Positions 33,701-45,931 are shown, numbered from the stretch's first letter. The stretch is DNA of 64,000 nt from Cystobasidiopsis lactophilus (GCA_001599975.1 BCIO01000001.1:4709631-4773630), one strand, 5' to 3'. Notes: a model not told the origin generated them from the letters alone. Translations and numbers: made by a program.

Positions 33701-34966
33701 GCTGCGTGCGCGAATGCGCCGAGGCCCAATCCAAAGATTTCGGTTTAATAGCCGGCGACAAGGGTTGGAATAGTAAGCCCTTAGCGCATTTTGTTTTTGT
33801 CCTTGACTCAAGTTTCATCGCAGTCTTTGTTGGCGGGGTGCGCTTCCGTCCTGCCCTCTCATGTAGAGCCCGTGACTTACTCTCGTGCTCACAGAACGGT
33901 GGCGCCAACCCTGTGCACGCCAAACTCTTTGCGACAAACGTCCCGCCGACCAAAGTTATCACCATTATCGACCGCTTCCTCATGCTCTACATCCAAACTG
34001 CCGACAAGCTCATGCGGACCGCTCGCTGGCTGGAGTCATTCGAGGGGGGTGTCGAACGCCTGCGAAAGATCATCATCGATGATGAGCTGGGAATCTGCTC
34101 CGAGCTTGATCAGGCCATGCAAGACCTTGTTGGCGGGTTCGAGTGCGAGTGGACGCGCGTGGTCCGAGAGCCCGAACGGCGCAAACAGTTCCGCAAGTTT
34201 GCAAACGCCGTGAGTTCCCTCTGTGATGTCTCAAGTCGTCTCGGAAGGGGCTAAATAGCATCCATCAGAAACGAACGGAGCCAGAGGTGGAGAAGATTGT
34301 GGAGCGTGACCAGCATCGCCCGGCTGATTGGCCGAAAGCTATCGGCCAAAGCTTCCAGAAGGAGAGCGACATCGCAGAGCCCAAGAAAGAGTGGAAGTGG
34401 CGCAAGGTCGGGGCGAAGAAAGAAGACTTGCCCGATGAACCGACACAGACGAGCATTGCCATCAAGTACGGCGAGACCCAGCTGGCCGTCTTCAACGTTC
34501 CTGGGCGAGGCCTCTACGCGTGTCAGCAGATGTGCCCCCACAAGCGAGCCTTTGTCCTGGATCACGGCTTGGTGGGAGACGATGGCCAGAAGTCATCGAA
34601 TCCCTATGTCTCCTGCCCAATGCAGTACGTTTCTGTTTGCCCAGCGTCTTTCACAAGCCTCTACTGAGCCACAACTTTAGCAAGCGCAACTTTGACTTGG
34701 TCAACGGTACTTGCTTGACAGAACCCGACAACTTCTCGATCATCACGTTCGAGGCCCGCTTCGACGGCGACGACCTGGAGCTACTCTTGCCCGAACCGAG
34801 CGCGATCGATGAAGTACTCGGCACCAGCAAGTGGATGATCACCCAGGCGAAAGCAGAAGCCCTAGGCCTTGGTTCCTCTGGCCGGGTGGAAATCTCTGAC
34901 CCAGATGCGAAGAAGCCTTTGGTCAACGAGGGCGTCTCGTGTGGCACCACCAAGCTTTCGTGGTAG
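30768..34966 (+). CDS. nitrite reductase [NAD(P)H], sirohaem enzyme with Rieske domain
   Basis: Reduces nitrite to ammonium in the cytosol. Domains in order: N-terminal FAD domain (VVGLG + MVGCAFIEKML, then VGLTEYFEHRSVENL, PPEWFAKH, IAYDICIFSTGS); NAD-binding domain (VVGGGLLGLEAAKAV, VYAIGECCSWRG); BFD-like [2Fe-2S] (CSCHNVSKGDVV...CGGC); sulfite/nitrite reductase domain with the sirohaem/[4Fe-4S] cysteines (SCVGTTWCRYG and SGCVRECAEA); C-terminal Rieske (CPHKRAF, CPMHKRNFDL). About 1,100 residues, normal for fungal NiiA. Exon 2 is 11 nt (30868-30878) and completes the GxGxxG loop. A 26-nt intron (31482-31507) is needed after SFPP. The joins between 31018 and 31180 (between SEEP and NRVGL) could not be solved; a small assembly error or further tiny exons are possible there. 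Confidence 0.96.
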
Positions 34967-35457
34967 CCTTTGGAAACCCGTTCTGTAAAATTATACTCCA
35001 ATGCAGCAATGAATGACTAGACGAAATCACCGTAGACCAGCAGTACGCCACCGCCACTTCAGCTCGCAAGTGAACTCACTTTTGCCTTCCTCTGTCTCGC
35101 CGACCGCAGTGTTCCATTTTCATGATTTTCACATGCCTTTTTGATCTGTTACTGCCCATTCAAATACCCTATCGAGGGCGCGCGAGGGCTTGGCGCTAGC
35201 TCACTTCTACACGCGCCGCCTGAGGGGGTCGATTTCCCACTGGCCCTTATCGCAAGTGAATTCGACCCCGGCGCCCAGGTAACCCCAACAATGACCTCAA
35301 GGTTTACGAGACTCGAGGCACCAAATCGAAATGCCAGATAGCAAGAAAAGGGCGCGAGCCCAAGGCCGAGATCTTCTGTGGCAGAAAATTGGTCCTGTAG
35401 CTGGGTGCCGCCTTTCGAGTGAAGCTGCCAGGCCCCATTTCCTCTACACCTGTGTCG
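34967..35457. other. nitrate reductase promoter region
   Basis: 490 bases between co-directional genes. It contains CTTATC at 35246-35251 (GATAAG on the minus strand) and AGATAG at 35336-35341, both GATA-type sites. No other gene. Confidence 0.5.
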
Positions 35458-38400
35458 ATGGCTTTGTCTTCTGCGTCTTCCTCGTCCGCATCCTTGTCGA
35501 CGGTGAAGAGCTGGTCCCCGCCGACTACGCCCGAGCCAGAAGAGGAATTTGAGGCGAAGCTGCCGTCGCCCTTTTACCCCGCCTCACTGCTGGAAGCAGA
35601 AGTGGCCAAGACATGTAGCCCTCGACAGATGCCCGAGAGCGTCAAGGCGCGACTACCAACCGTGCCAACAGAAGCTCAAGTCACCGAGGTCGCTGAGGAT
35701 GATAAGCACGCGGCTTCCTCGTTGTCCGCAAGGCTACGTCTCATTGTCTTTCTAGGGCTACTCCTGACAACTGGGTCAAGAGGGATACACGTCTAGTACG
35801 GCTGACAGGTGGGCACCGGATGCGAGCACTTCCGCGTCTTATGATTGACCTGTCGGTTTCTTTAAGGAAAACATCCTTTCAATTGTGCATTTTTCTCTAC
35901 TCCATAGAGATGATAATGGACTTTGACCTCATCATGATGCGCGCAGGCGAGGCCAAAGTCGACACTCTGTTTGATGCTGGTTTCTTGACCCCTTCAAATC
36001 TCTTTTATGTCGTAGGTCTGGGATGGTTGTCCGGTGGTGCTTGTCTGAATCCTTGGTGCTTTAGCGCAATCACGGAGCTGTGCCGAAGGTTACTCAAGAA
36101 CAAGCTCTGTCGTGGAAGCTCTCTGTGTCCGGCCTGGTTCAATACCCGCAGATCTTCACGCTCGCCTCGCTCATGCAAAACTTCGAAACGGTCACCATTC
36201 CCATCACTCTCGTTTGTGCTGGCAACAGGCGAAAGGAGCAGAACATTGTGAACAAAAGTTTGGGCTTCTCTTGGGGTGCAGCTGGCGTCTCAACGGCCCT
36301 CTTCACCGGCGTCTACCTGGCCGACGTTTTGGATGCTTGCATGCCGATCAGAAGACAAGCGAAGCACGTCATTTTTGAAGGCATCGACGATTTGCCCAAG
36401 GGGCGCTACGGAACGTCCCAGCGCCTCAGCTGGTGTCGAGACCGTGGCAAAGGTTTCCTCTTGGCTTGGGCCATGAATGGGCTTCCTCTAGAGCCAGACC
36501 ACGGCTTTCCTCTGCGGGTCGTGATTCCTGGGCAGATTGGTGGCCGCAGCGTCAAGTGGCTCAACAAGATCGAGGTGTCGACAGAAGAGTCGCAACACTA
36601 TCTCCATTTTCATGTGTGTCTTTCGTTTTGACGAGGTTAATACTGCCAGCTGAAGGCAATTTTGCAGGACAACAAGGTGCTACCGACGGAATTGACGGCG
36701 GACGCTGCGCGGAATAATGTCGACGTCTGGAAGGATCCAAAGTAGGCTGGCATTCCTTCGGCACCGCTTCACCGCTCACAAAGGCACCGGACCAGATACA
36801 TCATCACCGAACTCAACGTTAATTCAGCGATTGCTCATCCTAACCATGACGACATCTTGGATTGTGCGGACAAAGCCGACGACGACGTTTTTACAATCCA
36901 GGGTTGTGCGTCGGTCTCTACCCGAGAGTATGCAGGCTTTTAGCGCTGATGTAAACATACCCAGATGCCTACGCAGGTGGAGGGCGAAGAATCAACCGAG
37001 TGGAGATCACTTTGGATGAGGGAGACACTTGGAAATGCGCCACGATTGTCTACCCAGAAGATCAGTATCGAGAAATCTGGGATACACAAGACGAAATTTA
37101 TGGGAAGTTGGGCATCAGCGATGTGTAAGTGACGCTGGCTTCCGGTCCTGCGAGAGCTCAACTCTAACTACGACTGCCGCAGTGACACATGCTTTTGCTG
37201 GTGCTTTTGGGCGCTGGATGTTCCGATATCACAGCTGAAAGACAGCCATTGCATTGCTGTTCGAGCGTCCGACGAAGGGCTGGGGACTCAGCCACGGGAC
37301 ATGGTGAGCTTAGATGCTTTGGTCGGGATCTGTCAAGACTCAAAGTCTCTCAAGTACTGGAACCCTACCGGGATGATGAACAACTGGTGGTTCCGGGTAG
37401 CCATCCACCATGAAGAAGGCAACAAGCTGCGTTTCGAACACCCTTCTATGGCGGGCGTCGTTCCCGGTGGCTGGATGCAACGCCTCAAGGACGGCGGCCT
37501 TGAGCCAACCAAGCCAGTGTTCAAGCCTGGTAGCAACGAAGGTGCCGCTCCTCGCCCACCACGGCCCAAGCCGGCGGAAGTCATCATGACCCTCCCCGAT
37601 GTCACACGCAAGATCACCCAAGAGGAGCTCGAAGCCCACAACAAGGAGAATGAGCCTTGGTTTGTCGTTAAGGGGGAGGTGTACGACGGCACAGGCTTCC
37701 TGGAGGGCCATCCTGGAGGTCCAGAAAGCATTACGCTAGTCGCCGGAGAAGACGCAACCGAAGACTTTATGGCCATTCACAGCCCCGACGCCAAGAAGCA
37801 ACTAGCAGCTTTTCACATCGGCACCCTGGCAGGGGGCGCTGGTGCCAGCAAGCCCGGCGCAGCCGAAGTCTCTTTCGATCCAACTGTCGATTTTCTGCAT
37901 CAAAAGGTCTGGAAGCCGTGCAAGTTGATCACCATCACCAAAGTCTCACACGACACTCGACTCTTCCGGTTCGAGCTCCATGGGCCAGATCAATCGCTTG
38001 GCTTGCCTACCGGCCAGCATTGCTCCATCCGCCTGCGAGCTCGACCGACGTCAAGAGAAGTGGTCGAAGGCGAGCTCATCCAACGAGCCTACACGCCCGT
38101 CTCGTTTCAATCCCGCGGCTACGTGGACTTCCTCATCAAGGTCTATTTCTCCACCAGCGAATATCCCGAAGGTGGCAAGATGTCGCAGGCCATGGAAGAT
38201 CTCACTTTGGGCGATACCGTCGAACTCAAGGGTCCCATCGGCTCGTTCGTGCACGTCGGCAAAGGCGTGATCCGCTGGCGAGGCAAAGAGCGCACTGTCC
38301 GCCATGTTGGCTGTGTCTGCGGCGGCACTGGTCTGACGCCCATCATGCAGTATGTGCTTAGTCCTAGCTTCCTTTCACACCCCTCTCAGTCTAGGGGCAG

Positions 38401-38734
38401 AGTGCTGCGCGGTGTGCTTGAAGACAAAGAAGACACGACGACCTGCCTCTATGTGTTGAACTGCAACCGCAACTTCGAAGACATCCTCATGCGCGAAGAA
38501 CTCGACGAACTCATGCTCAAGTACAAGGACACGGGACGGTTGAAGATGTTCAACACCTTGACCAAGCCCAAAGACGACTGGCAACACGGGCGAGGCCGCA
38601 TCACAATCGATATGATCCGAGAGCACCTTCCACCCCCTGGAGAGGACACCGTGATCACGCTCTGTGGCCCAGAGCCTATGCAAGAAACTGTCAAGACTGG
38701 GTTGGCGTCTTTGGGCTTTGATCTCTCAACGTGA
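35458..38734 (+). CDS. nitrate reductase (molybdopterin, cytochrome b5, FAD/NAD(P)H)
   Basis: Reduces nitrate to nitrite. Order: Ser/Pro-rich N-terminus; Moco domain (TPDNWVKRD, RLTGKHPFNCEAK, RNHGAVPKV, VCAGNRRKEQN with the Moco cysteine, GFSWGAAGVS, PGQIGGRSVKWL); dimerisation domain (INRVEITLDEGDTW, MMNNWWFRV); cytochrome b5 (LEGHPGG and AIHSPDA haem histidines); FAD domain (RAYTPVS); NADH domain (CGGTGLTPIMQ) and C-terminal LCGPEPMQETV. Early exons are 35458-35723, 35756-35808, 35867-35884, 35947-36011 and 36065 onward. The first intron is 32 nt (GTCCGC donor) and exon 3 is 18 nt (KHPFN); both are required by frame and by the conserved motif. Co-directional with nitrite reductase. Confidence 0.97.
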
Positions 38735-39212
38735 GCGGTACACGCGCCTCCCAGAATGCTCGCTAATCGTCGGGACAGGTCGCTCGTTGTCTTCTGAGAG
38801 CAACGCGCTCTAGCTGCCTGTATTTGATTATCAACTTCGTGGGCGACCGGTTCGGGGGCAATGAACCGCCCGCCTTGTTCGAAGCCGGCAGAAGAAGGTC
38901 GACACATCGCCCGCGTAATCTGCGGGGCTTTCACGTTTCGGGCTCTAGCGTCCATATCGCCTCTCGGATGCCCGCACTGGTGCCAGAATGATGCGGCCAA
39001 GATGGTGCACGCACGGCCACTTTATCAATTGGAACGCTGGATTGCGGCGGCGAAGATGCCGCGGTCAACTTCACCGCAACACTGATGATGTGCTCTGCGG
39101 GCCCACGACAGATGCTTCACGCCCATCTGGCCACTCTGACCTTTCTAAGCACAAAGTTCTTCGCTTTCCACCACCGCTGTCTTTCGGAGGCGAGCCCTCA
39201 GGCTGCCCCAAC
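38735..39212. other. intergenic region, no supported gene
   Basis: 3' flank of nitrate reductase and upstream region of the first membrane-protein gene; no motif seen. Confidence 0.5.
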
Positions 39213-40427
39213 ATGTCCGCTCCTGAACTCACAAAACATGAACTGGTCAAAGCGCTCGGTGGCAGCTTCTGGGGAGGCACTTTGACGCTGTTCTCCCAAG
39301 GAGCTTGCTTCGCGCTGGGCGCGATTTACTTTGCCCGATATGGCGGGAGAAGTTCAGACCGGGCGGATGCAGTGTGGCTACAAAGCTTGGTCGCTGTTGC
39401 ATACCTGGCAGTTTCCATTCAAGCGATTGCCAGCTGGGTATCCCTCTACAACACCAGGTGCGGTGGGCCTTGCATGTCAGCGTCGCGCACTGAATTCTCG
39501 AGCCAGCGTTTTGCACTGGGGCGACCTCGCAAGCCTGAGCCCGAACCAGCCATTGCCTTGGACCGAACACATTCTGGCGTTTACAATGTCAATAGAGGTC
39601 TCTCTCGTCCAGTCGTTCTTTGCCCGAAGGTGAGATCCCTTCGTCTGGACGCGAAAAGAGTGTCAACGCTCATTCGGCAAGCGGGCCAGCTGCTTTGTCC
39701 TGCTGGGAAAGAATCGCCTCTTTCTCGCGCTTCAAGGCTTCCTCATAAGCACTGCATTCTTGAGCGATATTACCCTCGGCCTGTACAATAGGATCAAGAA
39801 CATTTCGGCTGGACAACTTTTGCAGCGTGTACGTTGCTGGCGCGTGGTGGCTCTTTCACAAGCTGACAACTTGAGCACAGCCGACTTTCGCTCTGATTAT
39901 GCTGTACCACTGGTCCTTAGAGCATTTGACCGAGTTGACTCTTGCTTCGACACAGTGCCGGGAGCCTCAACGTGACCATCGACAGTTTAAACTTCTTGGT
40001 TCTCACATGGAAGCTGTTCGTGCGATCTGCTCTGACATTTGAACAAACACTCAAAACATCTGCAGCAATCACTGGCGCCGAGAGCATTTCACTTCGGAAT
40101 TTGGTTTAGCGATTAAGAAGGTCTCCGTCTTTGGTGAGTGATTCCTTTGGCAGACGCTGAGGGGCTCGCGTTGATTGTGTCCTCGCAGCCGTAGAGACCA
40201 CTCTTATTTCAGTAGCAATCACGATCGCCAGCCTGATCATGAATTCCGTTCATTCCCCTTGGCTAGGACTCGCGAGAACGCTTTGCCCAATTCACGTCCT
40301 CAACCTGCTTCTTCAACTCCTAATTCGGCCGGACCGCACCGAAATCAGCGCACCCGGTGCGCCTGTTCAGTCGTTTGTGTTGGACCAAATTCGAACGAGC
40401 TCAGTAAGACATCCGCTCAGCGTGTGA
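39213..40427 (+). CDS. multi-helix membrane protein, copy A (DUF6534-like)
   Basis: Predicted integral membrane protein of unknown role. Exons 39213-39457, 39507-39629 and 39690-39831 give helix-like segments GACFALGAIYFARYGG, LVAVAYLAVSIQAIASWVSL, HILAFTMSIEVSLVQSFFAR and FLALQGFLISTAFLSDITLG. Later exons carry NFLVLTWKLFVRSALTF, TTLISVAITIASLIMNSVHS and HVLNLLLQLLIRP. The order and the Q-x-FFAR motif after helix 4 recall the basidiomycete DUF6534 family. Short introns (49 and 60 nt) sit at the same places as in copy B at 41256. The two share SPW, LNLL.QLL.RP and VLTWKL, so they are tandem paralogues. The 3' exons are only approximately placed. Confidence 0.75.
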
Positions 40428-41255
40428 AGGGCGACCATTGACCTAAGCCAGATCCAGCGAACGTTCGACAAGCAGTCTACAGATACTAGCATGGAGGAAG
40501 GGCAAGCTTCCAAGACGAGCTTTCGCGTGGAAGTGCCTCACCACTGACGGGGTTCTGAGGGCGGAGCTTTCCGAGTGGCAAATCTGCTTGCGGGCAAATG
40601 ATGTAAATGAGTCCTGCATGGGTTACTTTGCAGTGTCGTAGGCTCTTCGGCAACAGGAATGCATATTCGAACTGGAGGACGCGCCGAAACACTGCCAGCG
40701 GGTGCGGATCACCGCGGGCGCCCGGAGCGACTCGGAGTCGCACGATTTGAGAGCAGTCGTCGACTTTACCAGGTGAAAGCCTTCCGCCTTGCGTTATGCT
40801 GGCCAGTTGAAGTCTGTTGTGATGAGTCTGTGTCCGCTTCAAAGCCACCAGGCTCACGGCCCACCATTTCATGTCTCTGGCGCAGCGGCGGCCATCCTGG
40901 CGAGTTCGTCGATCAAACCTGAGAGCAAGGCAACAAGCCTTACTCGACTCTCTGGTCGGACCACATCTCTTCTCTTGTTCTGTTTCTGAAGCCATGCGCC
41001 ATTTGGTTACGTTGTCTGGCAATGATCATGCACAGATGATCGATGCGGCAGCGGCACCAAATCCGAATCCGATGCTCTGCCAAGTTTCGACCATTTACAT
41101 ACTAGCGCTCTGTCGGACTTTTCAATCGATCTTGATCACCGCCTTCAGCTTGTCCGTAACGGCAGATGAGTCCCTAAAGCGGTGGACTTTGACATTTGTA
41201 TTGTTCGACTTTCTCGCCTTTTGTGCCTCCTCCCTGGTTTCGTTCCACCATTCAA
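40428..41255. other. gap between membrane-protein copies, with a possible remnant
   Basis: Mostly featureless. A plus-strand open frame from about 41070 to 41277 encodes hydrophobic segments (LCRTFQSILITAFSLSV, FVLFDFLAFCASSLVSF) and ends SYRTQ, the same residues that end exon 2 of copy B. It may be a decayed third copy. Confidence 0.3.
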
Positions 41256-42606
41256 ATGCTTCCTATCGAACCCAGTAGACAGCTGCCCTCTGCTGTACTC
41301 GGCGGGAGTGTGGTGGGCGAAGCCCTAAAGTCCGCTCCTGCCCCTCGTCCAGAGGCAAAAAGGGCGCTGACAACTTTTCTTTAGTATGGTCATTCAAGGA
41401 GCGTGCCTGTCCCTTGGGATACTCTATTTTGTGCGATACGGTGGCAGCAAAAGCTCTTCCCGACGGCCCATCGACTTTCGTTGGCTTCAGTGTCTTGTCG
41501 GGCTTACCGCGCTGCTGGCGATACTCGAAACCGTTGCGACGTTGATATCGGCTTACAGAACTCAGTAAAGTCCAATCCTCGCTGCCTACAGCCACTCATA
41601 CTCAGCTAGTCCAGCAGAGTACTGCATTGGGGAGATGTCGCCGCTTTAGACCCTGAGCTGCCTTTGTTTTGGCCGCTCAAGGTCGTGCTACTCTGCACTG
41701 GCCTCGAGATTGCTCTTATTCAGGCATTTTTCAGTAGAAGGTGCGCTTGCGTGTTGGATCCTCGGAAAATGACATGCCGCTCATTTGGGCGGTGGCAACA
41801 GCTGCTATGTTCTGCTGGGCAACAGTCGAGCCTTTCTGGCATCTCAGAGTTGTCTTATAACTGCCGCCTTTGTGGCCAACCCAGCTTACCCGGTTTTCCA
41901 TGCCTTTCATCGGACGTCTTTCGCAGAGTTGGGTAAACAGGCGAGTGCTTAGCGCCACGGCTTTGAATGAGCTGAGAGAAGCTTGCAGCCAGCGAAGGGT
42001 CTGGTGACAGCGTAGATTACATTCTCTTCTGCGGCCTGAGCCAGTTGTCTCAACAACATTTGCACTGTTGGCAGGTCGTTGACATTGCTCGTGGTTATTG
42101 ACATCGTCAACTGCTCAGTGCTTACTTGGAAGCTGTGTGTCCTCTCCGCTTTGCTTACAATGACTTTGGCTGAACGCCAGGGCAGGAACGTCTGGCAAAA
42201 AGAGAAGCTGCACCCTGATTTCCATTTGATGCTCAAGAGGCTATTTCAGTTCAGTGCGTGTCCCAGATCGGATGCGTTAGACTAAATCACATCTGATAGC
42301 AAAGAACCGCCAGCTGTCGAGACGACGTTGTTGACCACGCTTTTTACGATCGCCAATTTGGTCCTGAACATCCTCCACTCGCCCTGGATATCGGCTGTGG
42401 CGGCGCCGCTGGGCCAGATCTATCTGCTCAACCTGCTCATTCAGCTACTTGTCCGACCATCAAGAGCCCAGCTGCAGGACTCGCAGAGCATCACCTTCAG
42501 CCGGCTAAGCGAACCAATGAAGCCGGAGCGGGCTGTTCAACTTTTCCACTTGTCGCGCATGAAAAGAGGCTCCGTACGTCTGTTGTATTGCAGGTGGACG
42601 ACTTGA
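41256..42606 (+). CDS. multi-helix membrane protein, copy B (DUF6534-like)
   Basis: Tandem paralogue of the gene at 39213. Exon 1 (MLPIEPSRQLPSAVLGGSVV) joins by a GTCCGC-type donor to MVIQGACLSLGILYFVRYGG, then FRWLQCLVGLTALLAILET. Later come VVLLCTGLEIALIQAFFSRR, IVNCSVLTWKLCVLSALLTM and FTIANLVLNILHSPW, and LGQIYLLNLLIQLLVRP. A hydrophilic tail of about 45 residues follows (FSRLSEPMKPERAVQLF). Alignment with copy A is clear at helix level, but identity is low enough for an old duplication. Middle exons between 41,570 and 42,060 are not fully resolved. Confidence 0.7.
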
Positions 42607-42911
42607 GCTTACAAGACAAGCGCTCAAAGGCCCCTTTTGGCGAGTGCTCCACCGAGGGCGAAAAATCGAAAGAAGCGACGCCTCAACAGAGCGGCGTCTT
42701 CGTTGTGTCTACTCAACTGGAGCGTTGCGAAGACTGATCTCATGGGTCGGCGGCGAAGCAAGTATGCATGGGCTGGGAGTTCCCCTGGACTAGGTTTCTG
42801 TTGTATTGACGGCAAGGCTCTTTTCAGTGGATTTCAAGGTTAAGCGAACAGGATGGGAGTGAACTCCTGATATGAGAGTGCATAAGAAGCCGTTCATCAA
42901 GCCTGTATGCG

Positions 42912-43575
42912 AATCTTGAGTTGTGCAAGGGGCCAGATGGACGACCGCCACTCGGTGGTGAGCCGTGAACGATCGACGGGTTGCGAGTTCTTCTGTGAGG
43001 ATTTATTGTGTTGGTGCTAGTCGGTGCTTTGGGAGTGGGGAGGAAGGGAGTCGCTAGATGCATGCGGCGGGAGGAGGGCAGACGACGACGGACTTGCGGT
43101 GGGATCGTCTTGCAGCGAGTTGGCCTAGCTAGGCCGGACCATGGTAGCTGCTTTGGGTGTTTGATCATGTTGCTAGAAAGATGGGGCATCTGGCGGTCCG
43201 GGCGCCCTCGACGCTTGCGCAAACGAACGGCAATGGTGGCCGGGGCTGCTGCATTGTTGTTGCTGCCGGTCGAAGGCCAGCCAGACGCGCCCAGCTGGCG
43301 GTGGGCCACGCAGGCCTTGCATGATGCCAATGAGCGGGCCAGACAGTCAGTCCGCCGCGGTCGGAAGGAGCACCAGGCATCGAGCGCGGCTGATTCGAGT
43401 TGCGCGAGCTGGCCCATCGAGCTTGGCGCCTGGCCCGTCCTGGAGCTGCTACGTTGGGCTTGATTGGTCTGACAGAGTACTAAGACGACGCTTCAGAGCG
43501 GTTAAGGCGCGCGCGGTCCACTTTGAAGGTGGCCGCCTGGGCCAACTTGCTCTCTGCTGAGGTCGGCGAAGTCGA
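42912..43575. repeat. GC-rich dispersed repeat, copy 1
   Basis: The segment from about 43173 to 43575 is over 90 percent identical by eye to 46438-46855. An outlying match (GTGCAAGGGGCC and GTGAGCCGTGA) precedes each. Each copy lies about 500 bases before one member of the 44,057/47,336 gene pair. Open frames inside differ between copies, so it is probably non-coding. Confidence 0.85.
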
Positions 43576-44056
43576 TGGCTTCGCGTTTGCTCGGCTTGTG
43601 GCGTGTCATGTTCTCTCGTGCTGTCTTGAGAGACCATCTCTCTGCTTGCTTTGCCCTCTGGCCTGCGTCCAGTCGTTCTGAGGCCTAGCCATCCTACGCC
43701 GTATCAGCCACTGTCCGACTGCGAGTGCGTTGGTTGACGTCGTACCGACAGATTCGGGTTTCTTCAAATGAACGCCTTCTCTCCCGAGCTGAGTGAACGA
43801 TTGTCGAACCCTATCTGCTTCTTTGCCTCCCATACAATGCCATGCCACTTGCTTACGCCTGCTTAGCCTTCAGATTGCTGGCATGCGCTGGTTGTTCTGC
43901 CCTTGTTGGCTTGACTAGATTGTCCTGTACACCTTCCTTTGTGTCATGGCGAACGCGTTGCGTTGGTGTCGAACGTCATCTCAAATAGATCCTTTGTTCG
44001 GCAAGGCAGCCAAAGCCTACCGTTCGCCACCGTTCTGTTTCCTTCAGCTAACAACC

Positions 44057-45841
44057 ATGGCTCAAGCCGGGGCATCTCCAGCGCTGAAAGGCCCTCAATG
44101 GCATCTGATCCCCAGCGGCGTGCAGTCTCTTTCGGCCAGAGCGAAGGAAGAGCTGGCCAGCGCCCGTCATGAGATTAAGGACACAGAGATGCGTTGCAGT
44201 CCATTGGCTATCCATCTCAATCTCAATCGTGGGTATATTTGGCTTCTGCCGTGATGTTCAGACGGATATTGATACACGCCCCTCCTCCCTTCCAGAGATC
44301 TTGAAGGGAGTCCGCCGCCCACTGCCCCAAACTCATGGATTGCCATCAACTCCTTGGATGCCACTGGAAGACGTAGTTGCAGCTGGCTTTTCGTCCATGG
44401 TGCACCATTACGGCGATCCTAGCAGGAAAGGTAAGTCGGACTTGCCCCATGGTGCTCTTCTTCGCTAACACTGTCACCAGATCTTGCGGTCAATACTTAT
44501 CCCAGCGGCACATCCACAAAACGTTCGGAAATTCAGCACGTTCTGGCATCCATGTTAGCTGTAGGCATCAAGACAATGACCGTCTGCGCTCCTTGAGCGG
44601 AGTAGCTGAATACGCCCATCTTCCACAGGCTGAGTTGCAGAAAACAAAGCCGCAGAATGTTCAAGCAGATATCGAGCATCCTATCCATTTTCGCGCCCTG
44701 GACCCGGCTTACACTCTCCTCGACAACATTGTCGTTGCTGAGAACGGCTATCACGTCGCTCACGTCGAAGGAGGCGGGCGCCATTTACCTGACCATGTGA
44801 GTAAGTAAAAGGAGTTCCAGACTATAGTGTAGAGCTAAAACGTGCGCACAGGGGCGAGAAGAAACTCTCAAACTCAATCGTTCGACCTTGGTCATGATGT
44901 TCAATTCTGCACCGGCTTTGGCTGGCGGCACCATTCTAGCGAACCGAAGGGACTTGAAGCATCTGGTCCTGCTTGATAGTGACCAGCTTTTCGAAAGGAT
45001 GAAAGGCGCCAAAGGTCTCAATCGGGAAGCTTTTGACATTCTCGAAGCGATTGGTGTTAAAGTCACGTCAGAGACTGTTCTGATGGATCACTCCACGGTC
45101 AACTCACTGCATCAGGTCGGCCACCAAGCTTCTGCCGAATTAGCCCGACACGGATTCTACCTGGGCCAAATGGCGCAGCTCGTTGCGCGGCTGCCAGACA
45201 ACTTTCGTTATTTGGCGGCTTTCAATCCAAAGCTCCCCAAAGGATACCACTTTGATCCGTTCAAGAACCTGCTTGGAATTGCGTCCGGACGTCAAACGCT
45301 CAGAGAAGCTGCTCTGGCTTGGCATGCTGTCTTTGCGCACGACTTTTACACCTCCCTGGGGGAAGTCGAATTTGCCATGGAATTCGACATGGATCTGCTC
45401 CATGACAAAGGTTTCATCCCCCTTGGCGATATGGAAGCACTCCGGCAGTTGCGGAGGGCTCGCACTGTTGCAGGCATGCGGGAACATTGGGCCAAAAACA
45501 AAAAAGAGTTCAGCAAGCTCTGGTTCGAAGCAGAATTGGCACAGATAGTAGGAACCAGCCCCACTGCATAGCACGTATCTTCACATCATGGTGGTATTGT
45601 GTCGCAGCTCATCATTGTGTGCAGTCGCTTTGATTTTGACCCTCACCACCAGGCGCTGGAAGGCGAAGCACTGAGCAAGATGGAGACGCGCATCAAAAAG
45701 TTCTTCATCGAGCTATCGAAGCAGGCGCTTTCGCTGCCGCCATCGCATGCCGTTTATACTGCACCTACTGAAGAGGAGCGCAAGCGCGAGGACCCTCTCC
45801 CTTTCTGCACCAACGACTTGTTCAGGTGCTTTGGCTGCTGA
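44057..45841 (+). CDS. unrecognised family, tandem copy 1
   Basis: Multi-exon gene of about 450-480 residues. N-terminus MAQAGASPALKGPQWHLIPS; later AGFSSMVHHYGDPSRK, HFRALDPAYTLLDNIVVAEN, VMMFNSAPALAGGTILANRR, LKHLVLLDSDQLF, GFYLGQMAQLVARLPDNFRY, ALAWHAVFAHDFYT, DMDLLHDKGFIPLGDM and MREHWAKNKKEFSKLWF. It ends DPLPFCTNDLFRCFGC. Every one of these has a counterpart in the gene at 47336. No signal peptide, helix bundle or known catalytic motif is seen. The C-terminal cysteines could be lipidated. The last exon and 3' flank are much closer to copy 2 (about 93 percent by eye) than the 5' exons are. Confidence 0.8.
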
Positions 45842-45931
45842 TTGCCCACGATTTCTGCTCTTGTACAGTCCTATAGCTTCTCACATCACGTCTCTCTTCT
45901 TTCTGTACATGAGAAAAGGCCCGTGAAATGC

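Noticed and set aside
40486-41022. 178-codon minus-strand open frame between the membrane-protein copies
   Set aside because: No recognisable segment and no intron support; likely chance.
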